A stretch of 64,000 nt of DNA, from contig OY720101.1 of NCBI GenBank assembly GCA_963082875.1, positions 2,976,001 to 3,040,000 on the forward strand, read 5' to 3'. Made by a program: the position numbers and the translations under genes. Within the stretch, counting starts at the first letter, position 1, and each line of letters opens with the position of its first letter. Origin of the DNA: Corella eumyota (Eukaryota > Chordata > Ascidiacea > Phlebobranchia > Corellidae). The notes below the pieces were generated by a model. That model made no database searches and was not told where the DNA came from. It saw nothing but the letters and a program-made list of their open reading frames with translations. Shown here piece after piece: positions 1-12,433 of the stretch.

Positions 1-1987
1 ATTCCTTGCAAAACCTTAAAAAAAATATTTTACTCGTAAAAACGAATTTCATTAAACTTTTTTTATTTTTGTGTAAGAGTTTCAGGTTGATAACACATTT
101 ATAATAAATTATTATTTTTAAAAAAAATTTAAGTTTATCGCCTCTAACATTAAACACATTTTTTAAAATTTGAATCATAGGCCCATAGAGAATTCCTTAA
201 CAAAAAAGCCAGATTTAAAAAAAAACTACATGTTTAGGTGTAAACTACATAATAAATCCTTTTTAAATCCTTTTTTAATAACAAAGTTAAATCTTTCAAA
301 ATAAATCAAATACAAGAAAATTGATTTAATAAATTAAAATCCAACTGTTAAAAAACACTAAAAATTAAAATTAATAATTTTTTTAAACAACAAAATACCT
401 AACCCCTATAGAGCCTACAAATTAAACCAAGCTAATGTTTACTTTAAATTGATAAAGATTTATTCAATTTGATAAATTCATTATTAAAGTCAAGTAGAAC
501 AATATTTTTTCAGCTGTGAATGCTAAATCTTTAAAACATTATTTTCTTCCTTTTATTAAAAGTATTAATAAATATTTCTTAGTTTTTTACAATAAATATA
601 AAACAAAGGAATTTTAAAAAGAAGTCACCTACTAAATTCAATAATTTAAACAAAAGTTATACTATTTTATATACTATATTTTTTTATTTAAAAATTCCTT
701 TAGAACTAAAAACAAAAAGGATTTTTAAATATTTGATACCAAATATCATAAACTTTTTTCAAGTACAAGTCCATAAATTGATGTTGATTTTACCTTAAAA
801 TCGATAAAATTTTGTGGTATAATTTGTGTGCCAAACTACATCATAAAAATTCAAAGCATCGAAAAGCAAGGCTACATTAACCCCCAAAAAATTAATTTAA
901 ATTCACAAATAAAATACTTATTCAATTTTATATTAAAACCATAACCCACTAACCATATTATTTTATAAAACTTGTTTTTTTTTAAATACAGTACAGAAAT
1001 GTCAAATATACAATTCATAGCCGAACTAAATATAAGGCATTACCTTATTAATGTATCAATCATAAAGAATAATAAATAAATACAAAAGCTATATCCTAGC
1101 ATATAATAGAGTAGTATCAATATGCAATTAATTACCACATAAAAAGTAAATTATTCATCGGTAAAAAAGTGTAGTGAAAAAACAAACGCCTGTCCTACCT
1201 ACATTATGTAAACACCATTAAAAGTAGGTAAACCAAATGCTATAAAACCTAAAACAATTACTTATTTGCTATTAAAGTTATTTAAGAACGTATTTGTATA
1301 ATTATATAGGACTGTAGTGAAATTACCAAGAATTATAAGGCCTTTAAGGAGATCATATAAGTTTAAGTTAATTACAATTCATACTTAAGTTTATAGTAAT
1401 ACAATAAGCTGTGTATAAACCTATATACATATACTGGTAATTTTAAAAAACATAACTTTAAAATTAAACATTAAAAAATCATAATCAAACTATAAAATTC
1501 ATATATTACAACATAGGTATTACATATTGAATTTAATACCGTCTGATTTAAAAATAGAATTGTAACTATATCGAGGCAAGCTAATTTGTAAAAGACACCA
1601 TCACGAAAACACCTTTACATTGTTGTTGTAGTTTAAATTTACAATGGAAACTTAAACACACAATGAGGTTACCAAGTAATTTGCTGAACTTGGACAAAAG
1701 AGAAAAATTTTTTTAGAAATGGAGTCATTGGCCAAAAAAAAATAATTAAATAAACCTGAAAAAGGGTTTAGTTTCTCAAGAAAAAATTCACATGATTTTA
1801 GAAACAAATGTAAACATTTGTTCAACCAATTTATCATGTAAACTATAGATATGTATTAGCACCTAAATTTCTTACCAAAAAAAAAACAATTTAGCTGTTC
1901 ACTTTAATTTAACAAACAATTTAAATACTATAAAGGTTAAACATACAATGCAATAATGTTAATCGAATTAAAATTAATGTTATTTAC
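1..1987. other. Left-edge stretch, probably a long intron of the B56 gene
   Basis: This AT-rich stretch follows the last recognisable exon of the minus-strand PP2A B56 gene. I searched it for the remaining conserved B56 exons (the part beginning around the W-P-K-T block) and found none, so those exons should lie left of the window. No other gene, RNA or repeat is apparent. Short open frames here have no family resemblance. Confidence 0.5.
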
Positions 1988-4320
1988 CTGCTGGGTCAAT
2001 GACGAGTCTTTGTCAAGATATTGTACAACACAGTAAGCCAACTATAAACAACAAGTTTAATTTACTACAAAAGTAATTTGTAAAAAAGTACATAAGACTT
2101 GGACATATGACAAAATTACCAAGGCAATATTTAAGCTTTAAAACAACAAAGTTTATCTACCAATGTATTATTTATATTGTGTTATTAATTTATATTATTA
2201 TTATTAACATACCTGGGCGTGAAACATAGCGAGTGCTCTTGTCTTATGAAGTGGAACCAAAACCTTCATTAAAAATTGCCGATGTTCTTCTTTCAGTGGA
2301 ATAGCAAACCCATTTATTATGCTACAAATATAAATGTGTTTGAATTTAATGAAGTTGAAATAAAAATATGATCATTTATTATTTTTTTTTTAAATTAGGT
2401 AGATATGAAAATATTTCTTTAACAATTTTTTGTATTTTACCTCCCCAGTATTTCTAACAATTCAGGTATTCCAGCAAACTGTTCATTTTCATAAATAAAT
2501 CTATAGAACAAAATTATATATTATAACCATGGGCATCTTATTAATAGAAAATGAGATATTAAGTTATGCAAGTTATAGTAGGAGTTAATTTTGATAGATG
2601 CAACGTGAACAATTTAAAAATATTTTATTTAAACAGTTTTAGCTATCTAGTAAAAAATCACTTGCAATAAAAAGACTTAAAAAAATGTGACTCACGTTAA
2701 AAAAATGTTGTTCATTTGCTTTCTAATGAAAGCTCTCAACCCGAGAAACTTTCCGTAGATTCGATGCAAAACAGTTTTCAAGAAATCTCTTTCACGTGGG
2801 TCCTCACTTCCAAATAATTCCAAAAGCTTAGAAAGTGAAAATTTTTCATATTTCATAAAAAGTTTGACATAAAAATCTTACATAATTTTAATGCTAAAAT
2901 GAAATGGATAAGTATATAAGATCAGTTATGTTAGAAATTTGTTATAAAAGATTTGCCAGAACTGTTATTAAATACATAACTGTGATAAATAATAAAAAAA
3001 TTCAAAAAGTGCCACCAATAAACAACAGCACAAAAAAAATTCATATTAAAAACTTAAAAGAAATAGTTAATATTTACTTGTAAAACAAATTTCTGATCAA
3101 TATGTTTTTTAGCGATGGAAGGTTGAAAATCAGGAGACTCCATTACTCGTAGAAAAAACTCATAAACAAGCTAAATATAGATTAAGTTTAAAATATATAT
3201 TAGAGCAATGGCAAATAGTATAAACCAAAATTTGGTTAACAGTCAAAAGCAGTTTTTTTTAACATTTTGAACATAATTGCTTTACATAAGTTTTTGGAAA
3301 AAACAAAGAACATTTACTTACCTGTAGATGAGGCCATGAAGCCTCTAGTGTTGGATCGTCATCTTCCGGATCATATTCAACTGATTCGGTTGGAGGTAGA
3401 GTTCGGAAAATATTTACTGAAATCTAAAAGAAAAAAATATTCCAACTTGGAAAAACCTTTTTAAATTAAGAAAAAAATTTAGCAAAGTAAAAAAAAGCAT
3501 AACATTAACAGTGCAAAAAAAAAACACAAACCATGTTGACAATGTATGGATAAACTGATTCATTTAATGCTCCATGTGCAGATGAAATATAATCAATAAT
3601 TTCATTTAAACTTGCTCTTTTTACCTCTTTACCCTAGAAAAAGAATAACACAGTGTCAAAAAATGTAGTTTACTATAAGAGTGTCTGAAAAATTTACTAT
3701 GTTAATATTGCTCATAACTTATTTGCAATTAAAATTTATTATTGTTATTTTAAAGTTTTGTGATCTTTATATTTAACACAACCTATTTATATTTATTTTT
3801 TTATTATATTCACAAATTAAAACAACAAAAATCATTTACGGCAATATCATCGATAGTGTCCATGAAGTTGAAAATAACTGAACATTGTTGGATTTTTTGA
3901 ATAAACAAACCTGCCTGTTCATTGGATATGGTACCTTCAAAATATAAAATATTTTTAAGCCAACTGGGGCAACAAATGTTACTTTATGTTTAAGCAGCAA
4001 AATCAGCCTTACCACTTATAAGATAGACAATTAACGCACAATTTGATAAACCTTTAAAAAAACTTAGCAAAATCTGTAAAAATACTTAATAGAAACAGGT
4101 ACTGCAGCACTAATACATTTTTTCCCAATTGTAGTTAAAATTGTTTGGCCAAATAAGAATATAAACACTCACTTTTTAAAAGTGGCAATTGCACTAAGTT
4201 AATTTTGTTCTTGTTAAAGTTTGAAGAACTTTGTGACTTTTTCTGGTGGTGAAGTTTGTGCAAAGATTTTCTATGAAAAGCAAAGTCTTTGTCGCTGTTT
4301 GGAAGCGTCGAAACGCTCAT
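1988..4320 (-). CDS. PPP2R5E: PP2A regulatory subunit B56 (alpha/epsilon type), 5' part, nine exons
   Basis: Regulatory B56 (B') subunit of protein phosphatase 2A, which directs the catalytic core to substrates; it is a HEAT-like repeat scaffold in cytosol and nucleus. Exons on the minus strand: 4173-4320, 3840-3934, 3532-3633, 3322-3423, 3078-3170, 2696-2826, 2441-2500, 2213-2321, 1988-2041. Phases join to 298 codons, against about 470 in the family. The N-terminus has the FxRKSxxK and QSSSxF pattern followed by LPLLK, as in vertebrate epsilon. Hallmark blocks include [55 protein letters not shown] and [12 protein letters not shown]. The start is the first ATG before this conserved N-terminus. 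The 3' end lies outside the window. Assignment to B56 is firm; alpha versus epsilon is an inference from the N-terminus and FRTLPP region. It is divergent to the thrombospondin array. Confidence 0.93.
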
Positions 4321-6752
4321 TTTGAAGCCTTATCTATCCTACAAAACTCGAAGGTCACTTCATTACACCACCAATTTAAGATAACGTAACTTGAAAAATA
4401 AAAACTTTTATTAACACAGACTAGCAGATCAAGTATTAAATATATTACAACAATATAATGGATCACAAATATATGACTAATAGTCTATTATAAAAACCTA
4501 TAAATTATTACAGTTTTATGCTAATTAATCAAGTAAATTAGCATTAAATTAAAAATAAATTATACCTGCCGACCAAAAATAATAATAGATTTATGATATC
4601 GCCATGCCTCAGTGATCACCAATGTTTTATTTTTTATGGTTTCTATTCACGACGGAAAATAATTGAATTATTTAAAATGCTAAAAATTTTAAAACTTATT
4701 ACATAATATTTAAAAAGATAAGTATAATACAGTTGTTTTTATTTTATAAATTTATTAAATTTCTTCATTTCTTGATGATACTAAATTATTTCGTACTGCT
4801 AACATAGCCTAAATGCTATATAGTTTGGAGTTTTCTAACCACAATATTTAAGTTTTTTGCTTTACAAACTTGATTCTTATAAAAAGGTAATGTTTACCAA
4901 TATTTTAAACACTAAATGTTATGTTTTCCACGCTTGGTATTAAAGGAAATCATCATAAAAACAAAGTTGTTTGTAAAGAAATTAGTGAAGTAGACAGTGG
5001 TATAATATATTGGTCATGACATCTTATTACAAGCCGAAATTTTTCAGGTTCAAGCCGCACCAACGCCACAGTATCTCCCCTTTGCACAATTATAAACACG
5101 GCACAATAGCAAGCCCTTAACAAAAATATAAACACCTACTACCGCGTGATTTGATATGAAAAAAATCATGTCACACAGTCTTGCTATAATCTTACTTTCT
5201 TTTTAAACCAAGACAATTTTTATACTAATACTACCTAACTATCTTTTTTTTCACGTATCATGCGTAGTTATAAAATTATATAATGCGTGTCGTAATGGTT
5301 TTTTGATTAAAAAATGTAATTATAGTTCTTGAATATTTACAACGTAAATATAATGATAAAATACAAAAACTAAAAAAGAAACATAACAAGCTTTTTAATT
5401 ATTTTTTATTATATCTTATTTTAGAAAAAACAAAAAAACGATTGATTTTAATTAATTTAGAAATTAAATTTTTAATTATTATGCCAATGGCATTATGTGG
5501 TGAACAAAGTATTTTATCAAACAGATTTCCAAGAACAGTGTGGTCAAAATAGTTGGCATGACGTACTAGTTATAAACTTTAGGCTAAAATATAATACAGT
5601 TTATCTGTAAAAGTACATTAAAGTTTTCATTTTTTTTATTTTTTAAAAACTTGGATTTATAAAATAGCAACTTTGTGATTTGCCTTTTTAGTTATATTGG
5701 AAAACTACTTACGTGAGTTTTATGTTTTCTTGAACAAATAACTTTACGTATTAAACAACAAAATTTACTTACATTGGAAGTTTAGGTGCTTACCTCTTTT
5801 GCTTAGCCAATTAGAGCACATAACCACATTTAACTTGTAATCGCATTAACTTTTGATTAATATTTTTTAAAAACGTTGCCCTTAGCTATGTTTGATGTTG
5901 AAACTTTGGTTCTTTTGTAAATGCCTAATTTTTTCTATATACAATAAACTATTTCCATGTTTATCCTTTAGTGTTAAAAACATCATTGACTTAAAATTAA
6001 AAGTACGTGATTTGTATATTGCTTTTATAAACTTTAAATGTCAAATTTTGGTTAAACCACCTTAATCAAACTTAGCTTTAGATTTTAAAATTTTATTTTA
6101 GTTTAAATCTTGCATAAAATCATTTAATAAAATTTAGAATTTAGAATTTTTTTTTCACAAGTTTAAGAAATTATTTTGATATAATATTGTATTTGATCGG
6201 TAAGGAAATACATGTTTTTAAATTATGTACATTTATATGCAGACTATCATGTTTCATACAGAAGTTTGCAAGACTCTACCAACTGTACCTTAAAAGAGAA
6301 CTGCCAAATTTAACAAAACAGTATTGATTGCTTTGTTATGATTTTTCAGAAAAAACATTATTTAAAAATACTTTAAAATTGGAATATCTCTTTTATATAA
6401 AGTTAAAATATTATGTTTACGCCAAGTTTCTTTTTTGCAAAAATATCTTAAAAAATAAATAAACGGCTTAGAAAAGGACAAAAAAAGATTATTTTTCTGT
6501 GTTGCAGCATATAAGCCTTCAACGATAACGTAAAATATCGCGTGACTGACTAGCTTCGAAAATTTCTTTATTTGAAATTTTTGCATCTTCAAACCACGAT
6601 TTCTTAAAAGTTAAACCCTGCGGCTTCCTACTTCCTCAAATTTTAATTTTGCATAACTTTCTATTGCGGCATTATACATCATATGTACATTTTGAAAAAA
6701 AGTTTATTGCTTGCCTTGGGCTTAAGTGGCAGTGTAAGGTACAAGCAATACC
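4321..6752. other. Intergenic region between B56 and thrombospondin copy 1; first copy of a duplicated upstream block
   Basis: There is no gene here that I can support. From about 4760 onward the DNA is a diverged duplicate of 10595-12357, and parts recur at 16620-17260, so it belongs to the tandem unit. A conserved stretch at about 5790-5890 contains an inverted-CCAAT-like TTAGCCAAT core found in all three upstream regions. It presumably holds the promoters of the B56 gene (minus) and copy 1 (plus). Confidence 0.6.
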
Positions 6753-6760
6753 TATATAAG
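6711..6760 (+). promoter_or_regulatory. Core promoter of thrombospondin copy 1 (TATA)
   Basis: A TATATAAG box lies at 6753-6760, 52 bp before the ATG at 6805. Upstream is a block shared by all four paralogues, TTGCCT then GGC-TAA-TGGCAGT and AGGTAC. Copy 1 lacks about 24 bp of leader present between TATA and ATG in copy 2, so its 5' UTR should be very short. Confidence 0.75.
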
Positions 6761-6804
6761 ACAAGTTGAAGTCAAAGTTTAAGAAACTTTGGAAGTCGAG
6801 AAAG

Positions 6805-9800
6805 ATGTTGTTCACAGCAGGAATTCTCCTTGTTCTATGTGCAGCAAATATTCAAGCGCAAGATTGTAAGTTTGCTGAATTATTTTTAATTTATTTTTAA
6901 ATTTGAAAAAAAACTTCTATGCCAAGAATGGTTATTAAATAATATTGTTACCTTTATTTTAATTTAAACAATTTTGTTTAGTCAACTCCTGCATTATTTA
7001 ATTAATTTTTGTTTTACAGCTGATTTTGCGTTTGTTCAAAGTCTTAGAGATGCCATTGTGACCGATGAAGAACGTAGAAATAGTAAGTATTTGCAAGATA
7101 AATAAAACAGTTGTTAAATTAGTAAAAAAATTTAAAAAAAACATTATTTAAAAAAAAATCCATTTTTTAAGAAATCCAAGTCGCAAAATAACAATGTTGT
7201 CGCTACACATTTAAAAAAATAATCTTTAATTTTTGTAGGTAATGTACCATGTCTGTCAAACCCGTGTGTTGCTGGATCAGATGAAGTCGAGGTCGCACCC
7301 TGCCCAGAGCATTGCTTTTCGAGAACTGAAGGAAATCAAGAAGTCTGTATTTCAAAGTCGGGTAAGTAAAACTAAATCTAGGTTTGTCTACACAGCTATT
7401 TCAAAGTTTCAAAAAATCCTTTTTAAGGCACAAACTTACCTTTTAAATAAACCAATGGCTATAGACAACTATATGGATATTTTCAAAATTGCATATGCAG
7501 ACAAACGATAAAAAAAGTTTAAATTAATTTGTTAAAAGCTATAATTTGATTAAACAGACATTAAAAATTTAAATATTTAGTGTCAATGAGTGGAAATATT
7601 GATATCGCCGCCATGTTGGGTGCAGAATTACCTTCTACTACTACTACTACAGAAACTCCTACTACAGTGTTATCTAATAGTACAGCAACGGATTCTGATG
7701 ACATGGGACGAGGATTTATTTTTGGTTAGTTATGAAACAGTTACGTTTTAAAATATGTTTAAAAATGACATTCAAAATTATGATTTTGGTGTCATTTACA
7801 ACTTTAACTTTTAGAAGGTCAGGGTTCAAACCCAAGCGGAGGATTCAACCCGTTTCAGGGATTACCTCCAGGAAATACTATTTGTCCGGTTAAGCGACAA
7901 TTTCCTGATATTTGCGATATTGGACCGTTTACGCCAAATCTTCAAAATTTTCTCAGACCATTGGTAGACATACCATATTGCCGAAGGTAAGTTTAGCATA
8001 ATTGTCGCAAATTTTTACATTAATTTAACAAGAAAATAAATCTTACGTTTAAATATAACTATAAATCCTATTGGTATGTTTTTCTAATTTTGTTTTTAAA
8101 ACAAAAAATATTTTACTAGAACCCCATGCTCAGCTAATCCTCAAGTTGAGATCGACGCACTTAAGTGTTATAGTCAACCAGGATGTTATTTTGACCAAGA
8201 ATTGTTCAACCTTCGTAGTATGTTTGGCCCATTCATATTAGATTCAGTTCCTACATGTTATCAAGGCATTCCTAACCAAAACTTCCACTCGCTTGCGAAT
8301 ACTTACCTCCAGGTTAGTTTGAATTAGGAGTTGTTATTATATAAATGTGGTTAAAATCTTTCTATATTTTAAATCAAAATAACAATTTAAAGCTTTTCAC
8401 ATCGTTATTAACCAAATACAACATAAAAACTAACATTAATAAACAAGTTCAACTACTACTTAAATTTTTAAATCTGTTTTTTTTTAATAGACTAGTAACC
8501 AACCATGGAATGGATTGTTCACACAGTGCTTTATACAACAAAATTTGGATGCTATTATGAAAGAAGACTTTTCTTGTCAACTTTTACCATACCTAACTAA
8601 CTTTAACATTCCTCCACGGCCTTACAGCGGTTATAATCGTAAGTTTTAAATTAATTGTTAGAAAATTTATAAAAATGTAACAGCAATTTTTTTAAAAACA
8701 GCAATTTTTTAAATATTCAAAAGCAAAGGTTTTTAAACTAATTTCGTAAAAATAATTAGACATTAACAGAATTTCTAAACACCGTTTTTTTTCTTACAGT
8801 TAACGACCAAACAACATGTGCTCTTATGGGCGGTTGTTGGGTACAAAACGGATGTTTTTTTAAAGCCCAACTAGACAATTTGCAAATACGCGCAGGGGAG
8901 GCCCCAGCAGACATGGTCGGTGGACGAAATTATGGTCAACCACAATGCGCTTCATTTAACCCGTCATCCGAGCCCGCAGCTTGGCTTAACAGTTACCATC
9001 AATGTCGACTTAGCGGTTGCGTTGTTGACAGCACTATTACACGGCAAGACATTCGGCTTCAACTGTTTAATATCGCCAACAGTAATGCTGTGCCTGCACA
9101 CCTTAAAAATATTTTCATTAATCAAGTAATCAGCGGTTTAATCGGTCCAGATAATTGGGTAACACGATTGCAAGACTTAGTTGCCCAAGTTCCCTCCCAG
9201 CAACCCCCATGTACACCGAGTTTCGGAACCCAATTTCCAGGAGGTAGCAACAACATTTTTAATAACTTACTAGGCGGCTTTACATCTCCTATAATCCCTC
9301 CAACATCATACACCCCCCCTATTATACCTAGCGAAAATGATTTGTTAGCACTTTCTCTTGAGCTTTCTAACCCTCAAGACCTTTCTTTCGGTCGTTTTTT
9401 TTTCACTAGGGAATCAAGGTGGTTCACAAACTGACCCAGGATCAAATCTACTAAGCCTAACAGAGTGCGAACAAAGATTTAACCCTAACCAAGGTATTTC
9501 CCCAGGATTTAACCCTATCCAAGGATTTAACCCAGGTCAAGGATTTCAATTTCAAGGAATTAATTTTCCAAACTTAGCTTGTCTATACGATATATCTCGC
9601 CTGCCGTTAACTGGAAACAGTCAAGACTGTTGTGAACGAAACTTGTGTTACTACCCAGTCTCCTTACGAAGCTCTCAAAGAACTGGCTCCGCAGCTTACC
9701 TTACCGAATGGAGCGATTATTCTACGTGCACGGCAACATGCGGTGGTGGTCGTCAAACAAGGACACGTCGTTGTGCTGAAGGTTTTAGTGGTTATTGTGA

Positions 9801-10332
9801 TCGCCTTAAGTTAGAACAGCAACCAGACCTTATTGAAGAACGAAGTTGTGGCACTGACCTCTGTCACGTGTATACCTCATGGTCCACATGGAGCGGATGC
9901 GGAGAAAGATGTGGTCCATCTTTTATAACCCGTAATAGAAGATGCGTCCAGGGCGACTGCAATGAAGATTTGGAGGAAAGAGATTCCTGCAATTTAGGAA
10001 ATTGTCCTGTTTATACACAGTATGAATCCGTGGGTTTCTGTGACATCGGAGCAAAGGTATGCGGACAGGGAACCCGTACCGAAACAAGAACCTGTACAGA
10101 TGGAGTTGTTGCATGCGACCCTACTATGCTATCCAGACAGATCCCCTGCAAAGTAAAATGCCAACCAATAAAAAGAGTTAATGTGATCCAAGCTTGTCAA
10201 AATTTTGGTCAGTTCTGTTACGAAATAGTCAAAGATTCTTGCTACTCGGAAAATATTCAAGTTTTCAATTCCGAGTGCTCCGATTTAAACAATTCCGGCT
10301 TGAACTATTTACAAGATTGTCCCTGCCCATAA
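6805..10332 (+). CDS. Secreted Cys-rich/TSP1-repeat protein, copy 1 (frame broken in last exon)
   Basis: Exons: 6805-6865, 7020-7082, 7239-7361, 7581-7724, 7815-7986, 8120-8312, 8491-8638, 8800-10332. It starts with a signal peptide (MLFTAGILLVLCAANIQAQ). Then come a five-Cys exon, a Thr-rich linker, several modules of the form C-x3-G-C-[YFW]-[FV], a short NPG/NPxQG repeat segment, a CCER-x-LCYYP module, three TSP1 repeats (the first two with WSDYSTCTATCGGG and WSTWSGCGERCG cores) and a Cys tail ending CPCP. Two anomalies stand out. Summed coding length is one base more than a multiple of three: the T run at 9395-9403 has nine T where copy 2 has eight, so the frame closes at 9434 and the TSP1 part lies in another frame. 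Exon 2 has Phe where copies 2-4 have Cys. It may be a decaying gene, a polymorphism or a homopolymer base-call error. A poly(A) signal lies at 10398. Extracellular function unknown. Confidence 0.75.
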
Positions 10333-12357
10333 AATGGCTAAAATTTTATGCCTAAATTGTTAATAGGCCCTTAGACTTAAGGCATCATTTTGTTAATAAT
10401 AAAATATAATATTTAAAAAATCATACTTCTTATTTATATATTTTACACCACTGTAAATGGGAATAAATACTCTTTGTGATATTCTCGCAAATTAAATTAA
10501 AATCATGAAAATAAATACTGTTTGTTTTTGTTAGGTTAATTAAAATGCCCAATAATATCAAAAAATCTCAAAAGATTTTTCTTCCAAAAGTCAATTTTCT
10601 TCACTTCTTAACTAATTATTTCGTACTTCTTGCATAGCCTATAGGTTACATAGTTTGGAGTTTTGCTAACTGCAATAGTAAAGTTTTTGCTTTGCAAACT
10701 TGATTCTTATAATTAGGTAACGTTTTACCAATATTCCAAATACTAAATGTTATGTTTTTCAAGTTTGGTATTAAAGGAAATCATCATAAAAACGAAGTTG
10801 TTTGTAAAAAAGTCAAGTAGACAATGGTATGATATATTGGTCATGACATCTTATTACGAGCCGAAATTTTTCAGGTTCAAGCCGTGCCAACGCCACAGTA
10901 TCTGCCTTTGGTTGCACAATAATAAACACAGCACAATAGCAAGCCCTTAATTAAAATATAAACACTTACTACTACCGCGTGATTTTACACGAAAAAAAAT
11001 CATGTCACGGGGTTGCTACAATATTATTTTCTTTTAGATCAAGACAATTTTTATACTAATATTTTCTTTTTTTAACATGTATCTTGCATATTTATAAATT
11101 AATAAAATTCCTGTCGGTATGATATTTTTTTAATATTTTTTTTTATTGTTCATAACGTTTGTTTAAAACATATAAAAATGATAAAATGCAAAAAATAAAA
11201 AAGTAACTGGATAACTACAAGCTTTTATGTTTTAATTTACTCTACATTAGAAAACAAAGAAACGCATAATTTCGATTTAATTAAGAATAAAATTATTAAT
11301 TATTATGCCAATGGCAATTTTTGCGTACCAAGTGTTTTATCGAACAGATTTCCAAGAACATTGTGGACAAAAAAGCTGGCTTGACGTACAAATCAGAAAC
11401 TCTAGACTAAAGTAAAAATTTAGTTTACATAAAATATAATAATTTTACTGTTGAGGTGCATTAAATTTTTCATTTTAAAATTTTTTTTTTTTAAATTGCA
11501 ATTTTGTAATTTGGCTTGCCAGTTATATTGGAAGACTATCTCCGTGAGTTTTATGTTCCTTTTGGACATATTAAACACCGATATTTGCTTACAATGGTAG
11601 TTTAAGAGCTTACCTCCTTTGCTTAGCCAATCAGAACGCAAAATTACATTTGACGTTTTATTTTTAGATTAATATTTATTACAACGTTGCCCTTAGCTAA
11701 ATACTGTTTAAGCACTTCGTTCTTTGGTGAAAGCCTAATCTTTTCCATAAACAATAAACTATTTCCATGTTTAAAAATATCATAGATTTAAATAAAAAAA
11801 CACGTGCATTGAAACTTTAGCTTTTACTGTTAAATTTTCTTTAGCTTTTACTGTTAAATTTTAGATAAACCACTTTGATTGAATCAAGCTTTAGATTTAA
11901 GATTTCCATTTTAGTTTAAATCTTGCAAAAAATTATAATTTTTAGACTTTACCAACTGACTTTTTAACTAAAGAATATTTTTAAAATTATAATATTTATT
12001 TTATATTAAGGTGAAATATATATTACTTTTATGCCAAGTTTTATTCGCAAAAAGATCTTAAAAAAACGGCTTAGGAAAGGACAAAAATAGATTATTTATC
12101 TATATTGCAGCATATGATCCTACCACTATGTCGTCAAATATCGCGTGACTATGACTAGCTTCGGAAATTTCTTTTTTGGAATTTTTGCAACTTCAAACCA
12201 CGACATCTTAAAAGTTAAACCCCGCGGCTTTCCTACTTCTTCAAATATTAATTGGCAGAACTTTCTATTGCGGCATTATACATCATATGTAAATTTGGAA
12301 AAAAACGTTTATTGCTTGCCTTGGGCTTAAGTGGCAGTGTAAGGTACAAGCAATACC
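10333..12357. other. Intergenic region between copies 1 and 2 (second upstream block)
   Basis: 3' flank of copy 1, then a diverged duplicate of 4760-6752 starting near 10595. No gene is supported. The CCAAT-like TTAGCCAAT block recurs at about 11625 and the AGATTTCCAAGAACA block at 11348. Confidence 0.6.
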
Positions 12358-12365
12358 TATATAAG
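12312..12365 (+). promoter_or_regulatory. Core promoter of thrombospondin copy 2 (TATA)
   Basis: TATATAAG at 12358-12365, 76 bp before the ATG at 12434. It is preceded by the shared TGGCAGT and AGGTAC block, nearly identical to copy 1. Confidence 0.75.
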
Positions 12366-12433
12366 ACAAGTTGAGAACATGATGTTTCATTAGTTTCAAG
12401 TCAAAGTTTAAGAAACTTTAGAAGTCGAAAAAG

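Larger units (their letters stand above)
4760..10332 (+). repeat. Tandem segmental duplication, unit 1
   Basis: Unit of about 5.6 kb made of upstream DNA plus an eight-exon gene. It matches 10595-15857 collinearly in both intergenic and genic parts. Shared landmarks are the TTTCGTACT-containing block (4788 and 10613), the AGATTTCCAAGAACA block (5522 and 11348), the TATA promoter and all exons. Intergenic parts have diverged by many small indels while several exons remain almost identical. Confidence 0.75.

Noticed and set aside
7242-7511. Open frame starting MYHVCQTRVLLDQ in copies 1 and 2 (also 12876-13160) and in copy 3 (19807-20031)
   Set aside because: It is exon 3 read in the wrong frame and through its donor into the intron. 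The phase from exons 1-2 gives a Cys-rich peptide that is conserved in all four copies.
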